Of a stretch of DNA of 64,000 nt, positions 44,425-52,216 are shown piece by piece. This stretch comes from RHKX01 sp963823565. GTDB taxonomy: Bacteria; Actinomycetota; Thermoleophilia; Solirubrobacterales; 70-9. Position 1 is the stretch's first letter, and every line of letters begins with the position of its first letter. The notes under the pieces were generated by a model. The model ran no database searches. It saw nothing but the letters and a program-made list of their open reading frames with translations, and was not told where the DNA came from. Where the stretch lies: assembly GCA_963823565.1 (NCBI GenBank), contig CAWGLR010000003.1:620001-684000 (forward strand), read 5' to 3'. A program made the position numbers and the translations under genes.

Positions 44425-47400
44425 GCCGCCGCCTCCTCCTCGGCCTCCGGGTCCTCGACGGCGGTGCCGCGCTCGATCCGGCAGATCGGGGCGAGCTGAC
44501 ACCACGTCGGGCACTCGCCCTTGCGCGGCGCCCGCTTCACCCGGCCGGCTCGCATCCCGTCGACGATCTCTCGCGCGCGCTTGCGAGCTTCGTCGAGCGT
44601 CTTCTCGAACTCATCGTGATCGAGGAAGTCGTTGCGGACGGCGGCGGCCGTCCCGTCGGGGAGGAGGGTGCCCTTGTGGTCCTTGTCGAGGAGTCCGCGG
44701 GGTCGGTCCTCCCGCGTGCCCCCGAGCGGGTTGTAGAGGCCGCCGATCGGGTCGAGGCCGAACTCGCGCGCGACGAGCAGGTAGAGCGGCATCTGGAGCT
44801 TGCCCTCCTCGATCAGCTTGACCCCGGCGACCGCGCTGCTCGACAGCTTGTAATCGCGGATCAGCGCCTGGCCCTGCGGCGAGACGTCGATCCGGTCGAT
44901 CCGCCCGTGCAGCGTGAACCCGCCGAGGTCCACGGCCTCGAAGCGGTCGGCCGGACCGCGGCCGAAGGACGCCTCCAGCAGGTCGGGATCGGGCTGGAGC
45001 GGTCCGCCGGTCTCGGCGTCGCGGCGCAGGAAGCGGGCGATCACCGCGTCGAAGCGGGCGACCCGGATCCGCGCGTTGGCCGATTCGAGCCTCCAGCCGC
45101 GCTCGGCGGCGGCCTCGCGGACCAGGCGGCCCGCGGCCTCGGCCCAGCGCCCGCAGTCCTCGGGCAGCGGTCGCGGTTTGCCGGTCGGCGGTGACTTGTA
45201 GATGCGCTCGAGCACTTCGTGGACGAGGCCGCCGTCCTCGAGCGCCTCGGGATCGGGCCCCAGCGGCCGGGGGTCGAGCTCGTGGCTGACGAACCAGCGG
45301 TAGGGGCAGGTGTCGTACTCCTCCAGCGTCGACGCCCCGTAGGGACGATCGGCGGCGAGCTCGGCGAGGACGTCGGGGTGGCTCAGCGGACCCGGGGCCG
45401 CCGCCGCGGCGAGCGATTCGCCGGCGGCGGCGAGGGCGCCGCCGATCTCGGCCGCCAGCCGAGGCGGCAGCGCGAGCCCGTCGAGCTCGGCGCCCGGGCC
45501 GCCCCGCGCCGCGAGGGCCCGGGCGAGGTCGCGGGGCGTCGTCGCGGCCTCCGGGCGGGGGACCACCTCGTCGGGGCCGGCCCGGGTCGAGATCGCCGCC
45601 TCGACCTCGTCGTCAGCCGCATCGACGGCCGGCGCGGGGGAGAGGAGCGAGCGCACCTCCTCGACGAAGGCGCTCCGCGGCGTCGGGACGCCGGTCTCGT
45701 CGCTCGCGGGGTAGCTGAGGTGGAGGCACTCGTCGGGCAGCGACACGCACGAGTAGAAGAGGAACCGCTCCTCGGCGGCCTGGTCGGTCCGCGGGGTGAG
45801 GCCGAGTGCGCCGCGCCGCTCGTCGGCGAGCAGCGGGTCGGCGGGCACGCGGGCCGGGAAGGAGCCGTCGGACAGGGCCGCGACGAAGAGGTGGCGCAGC
45901 CGGGTCGCGCGCAGGCGGTAGGGGCTCAGGATCCGGACGCGCCCCTCGGTGCTGCCGGTCCAGAGCGGGACCCGGACGTGCTCGAGGAGCTCGGCGATCT
46001 CGCCGGGCCGCGGCACGCCGACTCCCAGCGCGACCGTCTCGGCCATTGCCCGCCCGATCTCGGCGGCGGCGCGGAGCTCGACGCTCGCGCCCCCCGAGGG
46101 GACGAAGCCGCTCCGCTTGTGCGGCCGCTCGGCGACGTCGGCGGCGATCCGCGCGAGGGCGCGCGTGAATGCGGCAGGGTCCTCGCCGGCTTCGGCGAGC
46201 GCGTCGATCTCCCAGATCCGGCGGTCGCGCTGCTCGCCCCCGTGCCAGGCTTCCATCGCCTCGGCCGCGCTGGTCAGGCGGTCGCGCAGGACGCGGCGCT
46301 CGAGCCAGTCGACCGAGCGCGGGTGCGCCCGCGCGGGACCGCGCAGGAACGCGATGACGTCGCCGGCGCTGCCGTCCGTGCCGGCGATCGCGAGCAGGCG
46401 CAGGACGGTCGCCCCGGTCGCCGTCGAGGCGAGCGGGACCCGCGCTTCGGGCGCGACCGGGATCCCGAGGCCGGCGAGAACGCGGGCGATCAGCGGAGCC
46501 TGCCGGTCGGGGGAGCGGACGGCGACCGCGACATCGTCGGGCTCCGTTCCCTCGGCCAGCAGCATCGCGATGCGGCGGCCGATCAGCTCGGCCTCGTTGC
46601 GCTCCCCGGCGCCCTCCAGCACCCGGATCGACGAGTCAGGCTCCGCGGCCGGCGGATCGGGCTCGAAGATGTTGCGCTCGAGGTGGTGCAGCGCGAGCGC
46701 GTCGCCACGCGCGGGCAGGTGGGGAAGCGGGGGCTCGACCGTGGCTCCGAGCTCGTCGACGAGCACCCCGCGGAGGGCGGCGCGCGCGGCGAGGGCGGGG
46801 CGGTCGGCTTCGAAGGTGATCGCGATCGTCACCGGGCAGGCGTCGGCGAGGGCGGACACGAGCTCGACCTGGCTGCGCGCGAGGTCGTCGAAGCCGAGCA
46901 GCAGGACCGGGCGTTGCTCCCAGACGTTGGGGGCCGCTCGCAGCGCCGCGGTGGCCGCGCTGTCGATCTCGGCCTGATCGGTGAGGCCGGCTCCGTCGCG
47001 CAGCTCCTCATAGGCGGTGAAGAGGGCGCAGATCTCCCGCTCGTAGGCGTCGCCTTCCTGGCCCGCCTCGACGGCCGCGCTCAGCGCCGCCGCATCGAGC
47101 CCGGCAGCCTGGAGGTCGGCGATCAGCGACTCGAGCGCCGGCGCGAACCCGGTGCGGGCGGCAGAGCGGCGCAGGACTCGAAGCTGCGCGCGGGCGGCGG
47201 CGGCCCGGGCCAGCCAGACGCGCTGCATGCGCGTCGCCGTCGGCGATCCGCCCGTGCCCGTCGCACGGGCCACCTCCCCGAACAGGCCCGGGAGCGTCGT
47301 CACCGATCCGCCGAGAAGGGCGGCCGAGCCGCGGCCGGCCAATCCGCGCTCGATCCGGTCGACGTCGTCGCGCGTCGGCACGACGAGGAGGGCGCCCTCC

Positions 47401-47477
47401 GAGCCCGCCTCGAAGCGGTCGAGGATCAGCTCCTCGCGCCCCGACCCGGGCGGCCCCGAGACGACCGTCAGGCCCAT
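44421..47477 (-). CDS. AddB/AdnA-like helicase-nuclease subunit with Fe-S nuclease domain
   Basis: 1018 residues. The N-terminal Walker A-like loop reads SGPPGSGREEL, with Arg where the catalytic Lys should be, so this motor is probably inactive in ATP hydrolysis, as in AddB. The middle holds degenerate SF1 blocks (VAVRSPDRQAPLIARVLAGL, PYRLRATRLRHLFVAALSDG). The C-terminal PD-(D/E)XK nuclease has LHGRIDRIDVSPQGQALIRD and YKLSSS. Cysteines in YDTCPYRW and GECPTWCQLAPICRIE form the AddB-type [4Fe-4S] set. The ATG at 47477 follows GGGAG; the frame is open further upstream without homology. Confidence 0.9.
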   Translation of the reverse strand: MGLTVVSGPPGSGREELILDRFEAGSEGALLVVPTRDDVDRIERGLAGRGSAALLGGSVTTLPGLFGEVARATGTGGSPTATRMQRVWLARAAAARAQLRVLRRSAARTGFAPALESLIADLQAAGLDAAALSAAVEAGQEGDAYEREICALFTAYEELRDGAGLTDQAEIDSAATAALRAAPNVWEQRPVLLLGFDDLARSQVELVSALADACPVTIAITFEADRPALAARAALRGVLVDELGATVEPPLPHLPARGDALALHHLERNIFEPDPPAAEPDSSIRVLEGAGERNEAELIGRRIAMLLAEGTEPDDVAVAVRSPDRQAPLIARVLAGLGIPVAPEARVPLASTATGATVLRLLAIAGTDGSAGDVIAFLRGPARAHPRSVDWLERRVLRDRLTSAAEAMEAWHGGEQRDRRIWEIDALAEAGEDPAAFTRALARIAADVAERPHKRSGFVPSGGASVELRAAAEIGRAMAETVALGVGVPRPGEIAELLEHVRVPLWTGSTEGRVRILSPYRLRATRLRHLFVAALSDGSFPARVPADPLLADERRGALGLTPRTDQAAEERFLFYSCVSLPDECLHLSYPASDETGVPTPRSAFVEEVRSLLSPAPAVDAADDEVEAAISTRAGPDEVVPRPEAATTPRDLARALAARGGPGAELDGLALPPRLAAEIGGALAAAGESLAAAAAPGPLSHPDVLAELAADRPYGASTLEEYDTCPYRWFVSHELDPRPLGPDPEALEDGGLVHEVLERIYKSPPTGKPRPLPEDCGRWAEAAGRLVREAAAERGWRLESANARIRVARFDAVIARFLRRDAETGGPLQPDPDLLEASFGRGPADRFEAVDLGGFTLHGRIDRIDVSPQGQALIRDYKLSSSAVAGVKLIEEGKLQMPLYLLVAREFGLDPIGGLYNPLGGTREDRPRGLLDKDHKGTLLPDGTAAAVRNDFLDHDEFEKTLDEARKRAREIVDGMRAGRVKRAPRKGECPTWCQLAPICRIERGTAVEDPEAEEEAAA

Positions 47478-47498
47478 CTCGCAGCTCCCTCGAGCGGC

Positions 47499-47588
47499 CC
47501 GTTTTCCGCACCTTGCAGCATCGTCCTGAGCATAGGTCCGAGGCCGGGCGGCCCCGGCCCCGTTTTCCGCTGCCCGCGCCGTTTTGCC
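47499..47588. repeat. Three CCGTTTT-type direct repeats between addB and a divergent gene
   Basis: GGCCCGTTTTCCGC (around 47499), GGCCCCGTTTTCCGC (around 47560) and GCGCCGTTTTGCCG (around 47579) share CCGTTTT. A related GGCCGTTTTCTGCG occurs near 34427. Spacing is 61 and 19 nt. They lie in the 140-nt divergent promoter region and could be operator sites. Confidence 0.4.
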
Positions 47589-47603
47589 GTCGGGACCCCT
47601 CTC

Positions 47604-47609
47604 TATCTT
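47604..47609 (+). promoter_or_regulatory. Leaderless -10 box (TATCTT)
   Basis: TATCTT lies 8 nt before the ATG at 47618. Confidence 0.5.
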
Positions 47610-47617
47610 CGCCCGCG

Positions 47618-48073
47618 ATGCCACTCTGCTTCATCGATCCCGCCGATGCGATCCGCGTGGTCGCCGATTCCGTCGGCCGCGAGGCCCGGCGCCAGCTGCT
47701 CGGCGAGGCCGTTCGCGCCTGGGTCGACGAGATCCCCGACGACGAGCTCGAGGCCCACTACGCCAAGGCGATCTCCGAGCTCGACGAGCACGACATCTCG
47801 ATGCTGGCCGCCTGGCACGCCTCGATGAACATCGCCCACCCGATCCCCAACCGGGACTTCCTCATCAACGCCTTCGAGTCCCTCGGCACCCACCGCCGCG
47901 AGGCCCTCAAGCTCGCCGCCGGCTTCCGCGGCGAGGAGGCGGTCGACCGCGGCGTCACCGAGGAGCGCGCCCTCGAGACCGTCCTCGAGTGGCTCTCACC
48001 CGCCCGCCTTGAGGAGCTCGCCGCCGAGGCGATGGAGCTCTACCTCTGGGACCGGGCGGGGTCCGACAACTGA
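47618..48073 (+). CDS. Conserved-looking helical protein, function unknown
   Basis: 151 residues, acidic and helical throughout, no signal or membrane segment. Features include CFIDPADAIRVVADSVGREA, a central DEHDISMLAAWHASMNIAHP block with several His, and THRREALKLAAGFRGEEAV. The His and acidic residues might bind a metal, but I recognise no family. Codon bias is typical for the genome. It is divergent from addB and ends 194 nt before the convergent acetyltransferase-like gene. Confidence 0.65.
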   Translation: MPLCFIDPADAIRVVADSVGREARRQLLGEAVRAWVDEIPDDELEAHYAKAISELDEHDISMLAAWHASMNIAHPIPNRDFLINAFESLGTHRREALKLAAGFRGEEAVDRGVTEERALETVLEWLSPARLEELAAEAMELYLWDRAGSDN

Positions 48074-48213
48074 GCTGACGGACGGAGAGGCGCCGACTCG
48101 GCGTCGTCGTCGGCTCACGGCCTTCCGGCCTATCGCCGCCTCCTCCTTGATTCGGCGGCTCTCCGCCTCGTCCGCTCAGCTGTCGGGCGCAGCGGCGGAA
48201 GATCGTGCGTGAA

Positions 48214-48230
48214 CCCGCGTCAGACGCGGG
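48214..48230. terminator. Hairpin between convergent genes
   Basis: CCCGCGT and ACGCGGG pair over 7 bp around a CAG loop. It is followed on neither strand by a long T-run. It probably ends the acetyltransferase operon read on the minus strand. Confidence 0.5.
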
Positions 48231-48267
48231 CTCTCGCGCGTTCTCGCCGTCCCCAAGGAGCGGAGCC

Positions 48268-49395
48268 CTAAAGGTCCTTGCCGTAGATCCGGAACCGCTT
48301 GACGACCTCGCCCCCCATGGCCTCCATGCCGCGGTTCATCGGCTCGTTCGTCTCGAGGATCCAGCCGGTTTCGCCGCCCTTCTGGGGGGTCGCCTCGGCC
48401 ATGTCGTAGTGGCGCTTGTAGAGGCCGGCGGCGACGCCGGTGTGCTGGTACTCGGGCTTGACGCCGAGGGCGAAGACGCGGACGGCGTCGATCTTCTTGC
48501 GCGCGCGGAGGGCGGTTAGCCAACCGAAGGGGAGGAGACGGCCGTGGAGCTTCTTCAAGACCTGGTTGTAGTCGGGGAGAGTGAGGGCGACGCCGACGGG
48601 CTCGCCGTCGCGGGTCTCGGCGACCATCGCCCAGTTCGGGTCGAGGATGGGCTTGAGATCCTTCGCGTAGGCGCGGACCTCCGCTTCGGTGAGTGGAACG
48701 AAGCCCCAGTTGCGCTCCCAGGCGGCGTTGTAGATCTCCATGAAGCGCGTGATCTCGCCCTCGAGGTCGTTCCTGCGCATCCCGCGGATCGTGATCCCGT
48801 GCTCGGGCTCGAGCTTGTCGGCGAGCTCGAAGAGGACCGGCATGACCTCGTTGCGGCCGCTGACGTGGAGGCTCCACTTGAGCAGGTCCATCGCCTTCTC
48901 GTAGCCCGCGCCCTCGATCAGCGGGCCGAGGTAGGGGTGGTGCCAGTTCTCGAGGATCTGCGGCGGCCGGTCGAACCCCTCGACGAGCAGCCCGCACTCG
49001 TCGTTGGTCGAGAAGTCCAGCGGGCCGATGACGTGGTCGCGCTTGCGCTCGCGCAGCCAGCCCTCGGCCGCGGTCAGCAGCGCCGCCGCCGCCTCGGGGT
49101 CGTCCTCGCACTCGAAGAAGCCGAACTGGCCCCAGTCGTTGTCCTGGAACTCGTTGAAGCGGTGGTCGACCTGGGCGCTGACCCGGCCGACGACCCGGCC
49201 GTCGCGGCGGGCGAGGAAGTACTCGGCCTCGGCGTGCTGGAAGTAGGGGTTGCGCTTGCGATCGAGGTGCTTCCTGCGATCGGAGATCAGCGGCGGCACC
49301 CACATCTCCGCGCCCCGGTAGAGCCGGAACGGGAGCATGATGAACTCCCTGACCTCGGCCCGGCTGCGCGCCGGGGTGATGCTGACGTCAGCCAC
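48268..49395 (-). CDS. GNAT-like acetyltransferase family protein
   Basis: 375 residues. It matches a two-GNAT-domain family by REFIMLPFRLYRGAEMWVPPL, HAEAEYFLARRDGRVVGRVSAQVD, FGFFECEDDPEAAAALLTAAEGWL, and later the acetyl-CoA-binding type helix (HTGVAAGLYKRHYDMAEA). Substrate is unknown. The ATG lies 8 nt inside the end of the HAD gene, so it is the last gene of the fxsA operon. Confidence 0.75.
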   Translation of the reverse strand: MADVSITPARSRAEVREFIMLPFRLYRGAEMWVPPLISDRRKHLDRKRNPYFQHAEAEYFLARRDGRVVGRVSAQVDHRFNEFQDNDWGQFGFFECEDDPEAAAALLTAAEGWLRERKRDHVIGPLDFSTNDECGLLVEGFDRPPQILENWHHPYLGPLIEGAGYEKAMDLLKWSLHVSGRNEVMPVLFELADKLEPEHGITIRGMRRNDLEGEITRFMEIYNAAWERNWGFVPLTEAEVRAYAKDLKPILDPNWAMVAETRDGEPVGVALTLPDYNQVLKKLHGRLLPFGWLTALRARKKIDAVRVFALGVKPEYQHTGVAAGLYKRHYDMAEATPQKGGETGWILETNEPMNRGMEAMGGEVVKRFRIYGKDL

Positions 49396-50026
49396 CGACC
49401 GCCGACCTTATCTGCGGGATGGCCTGCCCGTTGTCCACGAAGTGGACGGCGGCGATGCCGAGCGCCTCGGCGGCGTCGCAATTGACCTTCGTGTCGTCGA
49501 TGAACAGGCACTCCTCCGGCGCGATCCCGTCGAGTCGCGAGAGCGTCAGCTCGTAGATCTCGCGGTCCGGCTTGCGCATCCCGACGAAGGCGGAGTCGAC
49601 GACGGTCTCGAAGATCTCGTCGACCGGCAGCTTCGCCCGCCACAGCGGCTCCCACTCGCGGACGTTGTTGGTCAGCAGCGCCATCCGGTGGCCGCGCCCG
49701 GCGAGCTCGTCCATCAGCTCGATCATCTCCGCGTTCGGGTCGAGGGCGTCGAAGTAGGTCTCCTTGAAGCGATGCAGCGCCGGCCGGTGGCCGAGCACCG
49801 GCTCGAGGCCGCCGCGCAGGAGGTCGAGGAAGTGCTGCTCGCTGATCCGCCCGCACTCGAGCTCGAACAGCGGGTGCCTGCCGTCGAGCTCCTCCGCGCC
49901 CGCGGCCATCGCGGTGCCGAGCTGCTCGAGCGAGATCCCGTGGTCGTCCTGGAAGGCGGCGAACGCGCCCAGAAGCGGCGAGGTCAGGACCCCGCCGAAG
50001 TCGCAGATGACGGCGCGGACCGGCAC
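49388..50026 (-). CDS. HAD-superfamily hydrolase (YihX-like)
   Basis: 212 residues. Motif I is VICDFGGVL with nucleophile D9; the second Asp of the usual DxD is Gly, as in YihX-type sugar phosphatases and epoxide-hydrolase-like HADs. Motif II is ALLTNNV, the Lys is in GMRKPDREIYEL and motif III is LFIDDTKVNCDAAEALG. It probably hydrolyses a sugar phosphate. The GTG at 50026 is chosen for the start; upstream codons are low in similarity. Confidence 0.85.
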   Translation of the reverse strand: MPVRAVICDFGGVLTSPLLGAFAAFQDDHGISLEQLGTAMAAGAEELDGRHPLFELECGRISEQHFLDLLRGGLEPVLGHRPALHRFKETYFDALDPNAEMIELMDELAGRGHRMALLTNNVREWEPLWRAKLPVDEIFETVVDSAFVGMRKPDREIYELTLSRLDGIAPEECLFIDDTKVNCDAAEALGIAAVHFVDNGQAIPQIRSAVGG

Positions 50027-50072
50027 AGCGCGGGATTCTGCCCGATGGGCCCGCCCGCCGGGCGGAGCCGCG

Positions 50073-50765
50073 TCACGGAGTGAGGATCTCGTAGGCGCCG
50101 ATCGCCTGGGCGCCGTCGAGGCTCCAGCCGAACCGCGCCGCGTCGAGACGGGCCTCACCGAGCGAGACCGGCCCGCCGGCGATCCGCAGGCCGGCGCCGC
50201 GCGCGGGCGCCGCCTCCTCCTCGCTCTGCCAGAGCTCGAGCGTGGCGCGCGTGTGGGCGCCGCCCGCGTCGTACTCGGTGGAGAGCAGCGGCTCGGCGTA
50301 GCCGAAGGGCTCGGCGCCGGGGAGGATGCGCGCCGCGCCGACCACCTCCTCGCCGTGCTCGCGCGAGTCCTCGGGCCGGGCGGCGACGAGGACCGTGAGG
50401 GCGCTGCGGACGGTCGCCGCCCACGCCGTGCGCAGCGCCGAGTGGCCCGAGGCCGGCAGGTCCCAGAGGACGCCGGGGCCGGAGAGGGGCCCGCCGGCGC
50501 CGGCGATGCTCGCCGCGATCCCGTGCACCCTGATCCCGCCCGCGCCCATCGCGAACTCGAGCATCGGACCCGCCGGGTTCCAGGAGACCTGGAGGTCGTC
50601 GGCGTCGGAGTCGAGCACCGCCCGGCCCTCGCCGAGCGGCCCGCCCGATCCCCGCAGGGTCTCCTCGCCGCAGACCAGCGCCGCCGAGGCCTCGCCGTCG
50701 CCGAGCAGCGCGCAATAGCCGGTCTCGCCCCCGACGAACGAGACGAGCGTCAGCCGGTCAGCCAC
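50073..50765 (-). CDS. Hypothetical protein, function unknown
   Basis: 230 residues with a largely beta-strand pattern (LTLVSFVGGETGYCALLGDG, DDLQVSWNPAGPMLEFAMGA, THTRATLELWQ-like). Many strand pairs suggest a beta-sandwich. No motif or signal sequence was recognised. The GTG start overlaps the fxsA stop by 8 nt and the HAD gene follows 46 nt later, so it is the second gene of a four-gene operon. Confidence 0.65.
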   Translation of the reverse strand: MADRLTLVSFVGGETGYCALLGDGEASAALVCGEETLRGSGGPLGEGRAVLDSDADDLQVSWNPAGPMLEFAMGAGGIRVHGIAASIAGAGGPLSGPGVLWDLPASGHSALRTAWAATVRSALTVLVAARPEDSREHGEEVVGAARILPGAEPFGYAEPLLSTEYDAGGAHTRATLELWQSEEEAAPARGAGLRIAGGPVSLGEARLDAARFGWSLDGAQAIGAYEILTP

Positions 50766-51306
50766 GGCGCTCGGCCTCGCCGCCGGAGTCGAGGCGGCCG
50801 GGCTCGTCGGCGACCTCCGTCGCGGTCCCCTCGACGTCGTAGCCGCGAGCGGGGCGGCGCGGCGGAGTGGGCGCGCCGGCCGGGCCGGCGCCGGGGCGCC
50901 CGCCGGGGCGGCGGTCGTAGACGTAGAAGGCGGCGCGCGCCGGGCCGACGCGCCGCGCGGTGCCGACGAGCATCTTCCGCAGGAGCGCCCTCGTCGGCGG
51001 CAGCAGCAGGAAGATCCCGAGGACGTCGGTGATGAACCCGGGGCTGAGCAGCAGCGCGCCGCCGAAGATGATCGCGGCGCCGTCGTAGACCTCCTTGGCG
51101 GGCACCCGGCCGGCGGCCATCGCCTCGTTGAACCGCCGCCAGGCGGCCCGTCCCTGCGAGCGCGCGAGCGTCGCGCCGAGGAACCCGTCGACGAGCAGGA
51201 GCGCGATCGTCGGCAGGATCCCGATCGCCTCGCCGACCTTGATGATCACGTAGAGCTCCGCGATCGGCAGGACGATGAAGACGAGGAAAAGGAGGATCAG
51301 GGGCAC
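50758..51306 (-). CDS. fxsA: FxsA family membrane protein
   Basis: 182 residues. FxsA proteins are small membrane proteins first linked to phage exclusion in E. coli. The hallmark order is present: LFLVFIVLPIAELYVIIKVGEAIG, LLLVDGFLGATLARSQGRAAW, and GALLLSPGFITDVLGIFLLLP. A C-terminal cytoplasmic Pro/Arg-rich tail of about 50 residues follows. The GTG start lies 7 nt after a TACCCT box. It heads the operon fxsA, hypothetical, HAD, GNAT. Confidence 0.9.
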   Translation of the reverse strand: MPLILLFLVFIVLPIAELYVIIKVGEAIGILPTIALLLVDGFLGATLARSQGRAAWRRFNEAMAAGRVPAKEVYDGAAIIFGGALLLSPGFITDVLGIFLLLPPTRALLRKMLVGTARRVGPARAAFYVYDRRPGGRPGAGPAGAPTPPRRPARGYDVEGTATEVADEPGRLDSGGEAERRG

Positions 51307-51313
51307 GGGCGGC

Positions 51314-51319
51314 AGGGTA
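51314..51319 (-). promoter_or_regulatory. Leaderless -10 box (TACCCT) of fxsA
   Basis: On the minus strand TACCCT is 7 nt upstream of the GTG at 51306. Confidence 0.55.
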
Positions 51320-51355
51320 GATGACCCGCGACCCGGGGCCGGGCGGCCGGTTCGC

Positions 51356-51361
51356 TACCTT
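51356..51361 (+). promoter_or_regulatory. Leaderless -10 box (TACCTT) of the MIP18-like gene
   Basis: TACCTT is 6 nt before the ATG at 51368. Confidence 0.55.
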
Positions 51362-51367
51362 GAGGCC

Positions 51368-51682
51368 ATGACCGAAGCGCTCAAGGTGACCGAGGAGGAC
51401 GTCTACGAGGCACTCGAGGAGGTCATCGACCCCGAGCTCGGCCTCGACTTCGTCTCGCTCGGCCTCGTCTACGACGTCGAGATCGAAAACGCCTCCGAGG
51501 TCTACGTCACGTTCACCCTGACGACCCCCGCCTGCCCGATCGGCCCCCAGGTCTCCGAGCAGATGAAGGAGTTCGTCGGCGACATCGACGGCGTCTCCTC
51601 CGTCCACCCGAAGATGATCTTCGATCCCCCGTGGTCGCCGGAGATGATGACCGAGGACGCCAAGTTCGCGCTCGGTTTCTGA
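51368..51682 (+). CDS. MIP18/SufT-like (DUF59) iron-sulfur assembly protein
   Basis: 104 residues. The DUF59 signature is clear: VYEALEEVIDPELGLDFVSL, GLVYDVEIENASEVYVTFTL, the conserved Cys in TTPACPIG, and HPKMIFDPPWSPEMM. Such proteins help load Fe-S clusters onto targets; some act in phenylacetate oxygenase assembly (PaaD). No suf or paa genes are adjacent, so it is probably a housekeeping Fe-S maturation factor. Confidence 0.9.
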   Translation: MTEALKVTEEDVYEALEEVIDPELGLDFVSLGLVYDVEIENASEVYVTFTLTTPACPIGPQVSEQMKEFVGDIDGVSSVHPKMIFDPPWSPEMMTEDAKFALGF

Positions 51683-51741
51683 GCCGTCGGGGGGCGGCTG
51701 CGGTAGACCGGCGCCGCCGGGGTACCGCTGAACCGAGTCGC

Positions 51742-52206
51742 TCAGTCCCGCTCGACTGAGACTTCGCCGCTCGCGGCCATCTTGGCCTTGATTGCCCGCT
51801 CGAGGGCGACTTCGTCGGGCGTTTCGAGGCGGATCGTCATTGTGGCGCCTGCTCTGGCAACGGCTGCGGCGAGCTTTTCGAGCTCGTCTTCCTTGGGTTC
51901 ATCCCGGGCGGCTCGAAGCTGCTCGTAGATCGCTTCCAGAAGCTCGTCGCGCCTGTCGTCACGAGCCTGCTCCTCGCGGGCTGCATCGGCCGACCTCTTT
52001 CGCGCCTTGTGGGTGACCACGCGATCGATGGCGAGATCGGCCGCCTTCTTCAGCATGAACAGCGCGATCACCCCGAGCAGGGTCGCCGCCTCGTAGTCGG
52101 GCACGACTTCCCCGGCACGGTTCCTCTCCTCGACCAGCTCCTCGAACAGCGCATCCTGCTCGAACTCCTCGCTTACCACCAGGACGTCGTCTATCCAGAT
52201 CTTCAA
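51742..52206 (-). CDS. Hypothetical protein with a hydrophobic segment and coiled coil (cassette gene 2)
   Basis: 154 residues. A short beta start (KIWIDDVLVVSEEFEQDA) is followed by one hydrophobic stretch (YEAATLLGVIALFMLKKAAD), a long charged helix likely to form a coiled coil (about 68-125), and a final beta-helix unit (ATMTIRLETPDEVALERAIK). I recognise no family. It lies 10 nt after the stop of the 427-residue gene, with an AGGAG ribosome site overlapping that stop, so the two are co-translated. Third positions are more A/T-tolerant than in neighbours. Confidence 0.65.
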   Translation of the reverse strand: MKIWIDDVLVVSEEFEQDALFEELVEERNRAGEVVPDYEAATLLGVIALFMLKKAADLAIDRVVTHKARKRSADAAREEQARDDRRDELLEAIYEQLRAARDEPKEDELEKLAAAVARAGATMTIRLETPDEVALERAIKAKMAASGEVSVERD

Positions 52207-52216
52207 CCGCGGCTCC

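Noticed and set aside
45219..47828. Long open frame (about 869 codons) on the plus strand opposite addB
   Set aside because: Antisense shadow of addB; no motifs, and it overlaps the promoter region and the next gene.
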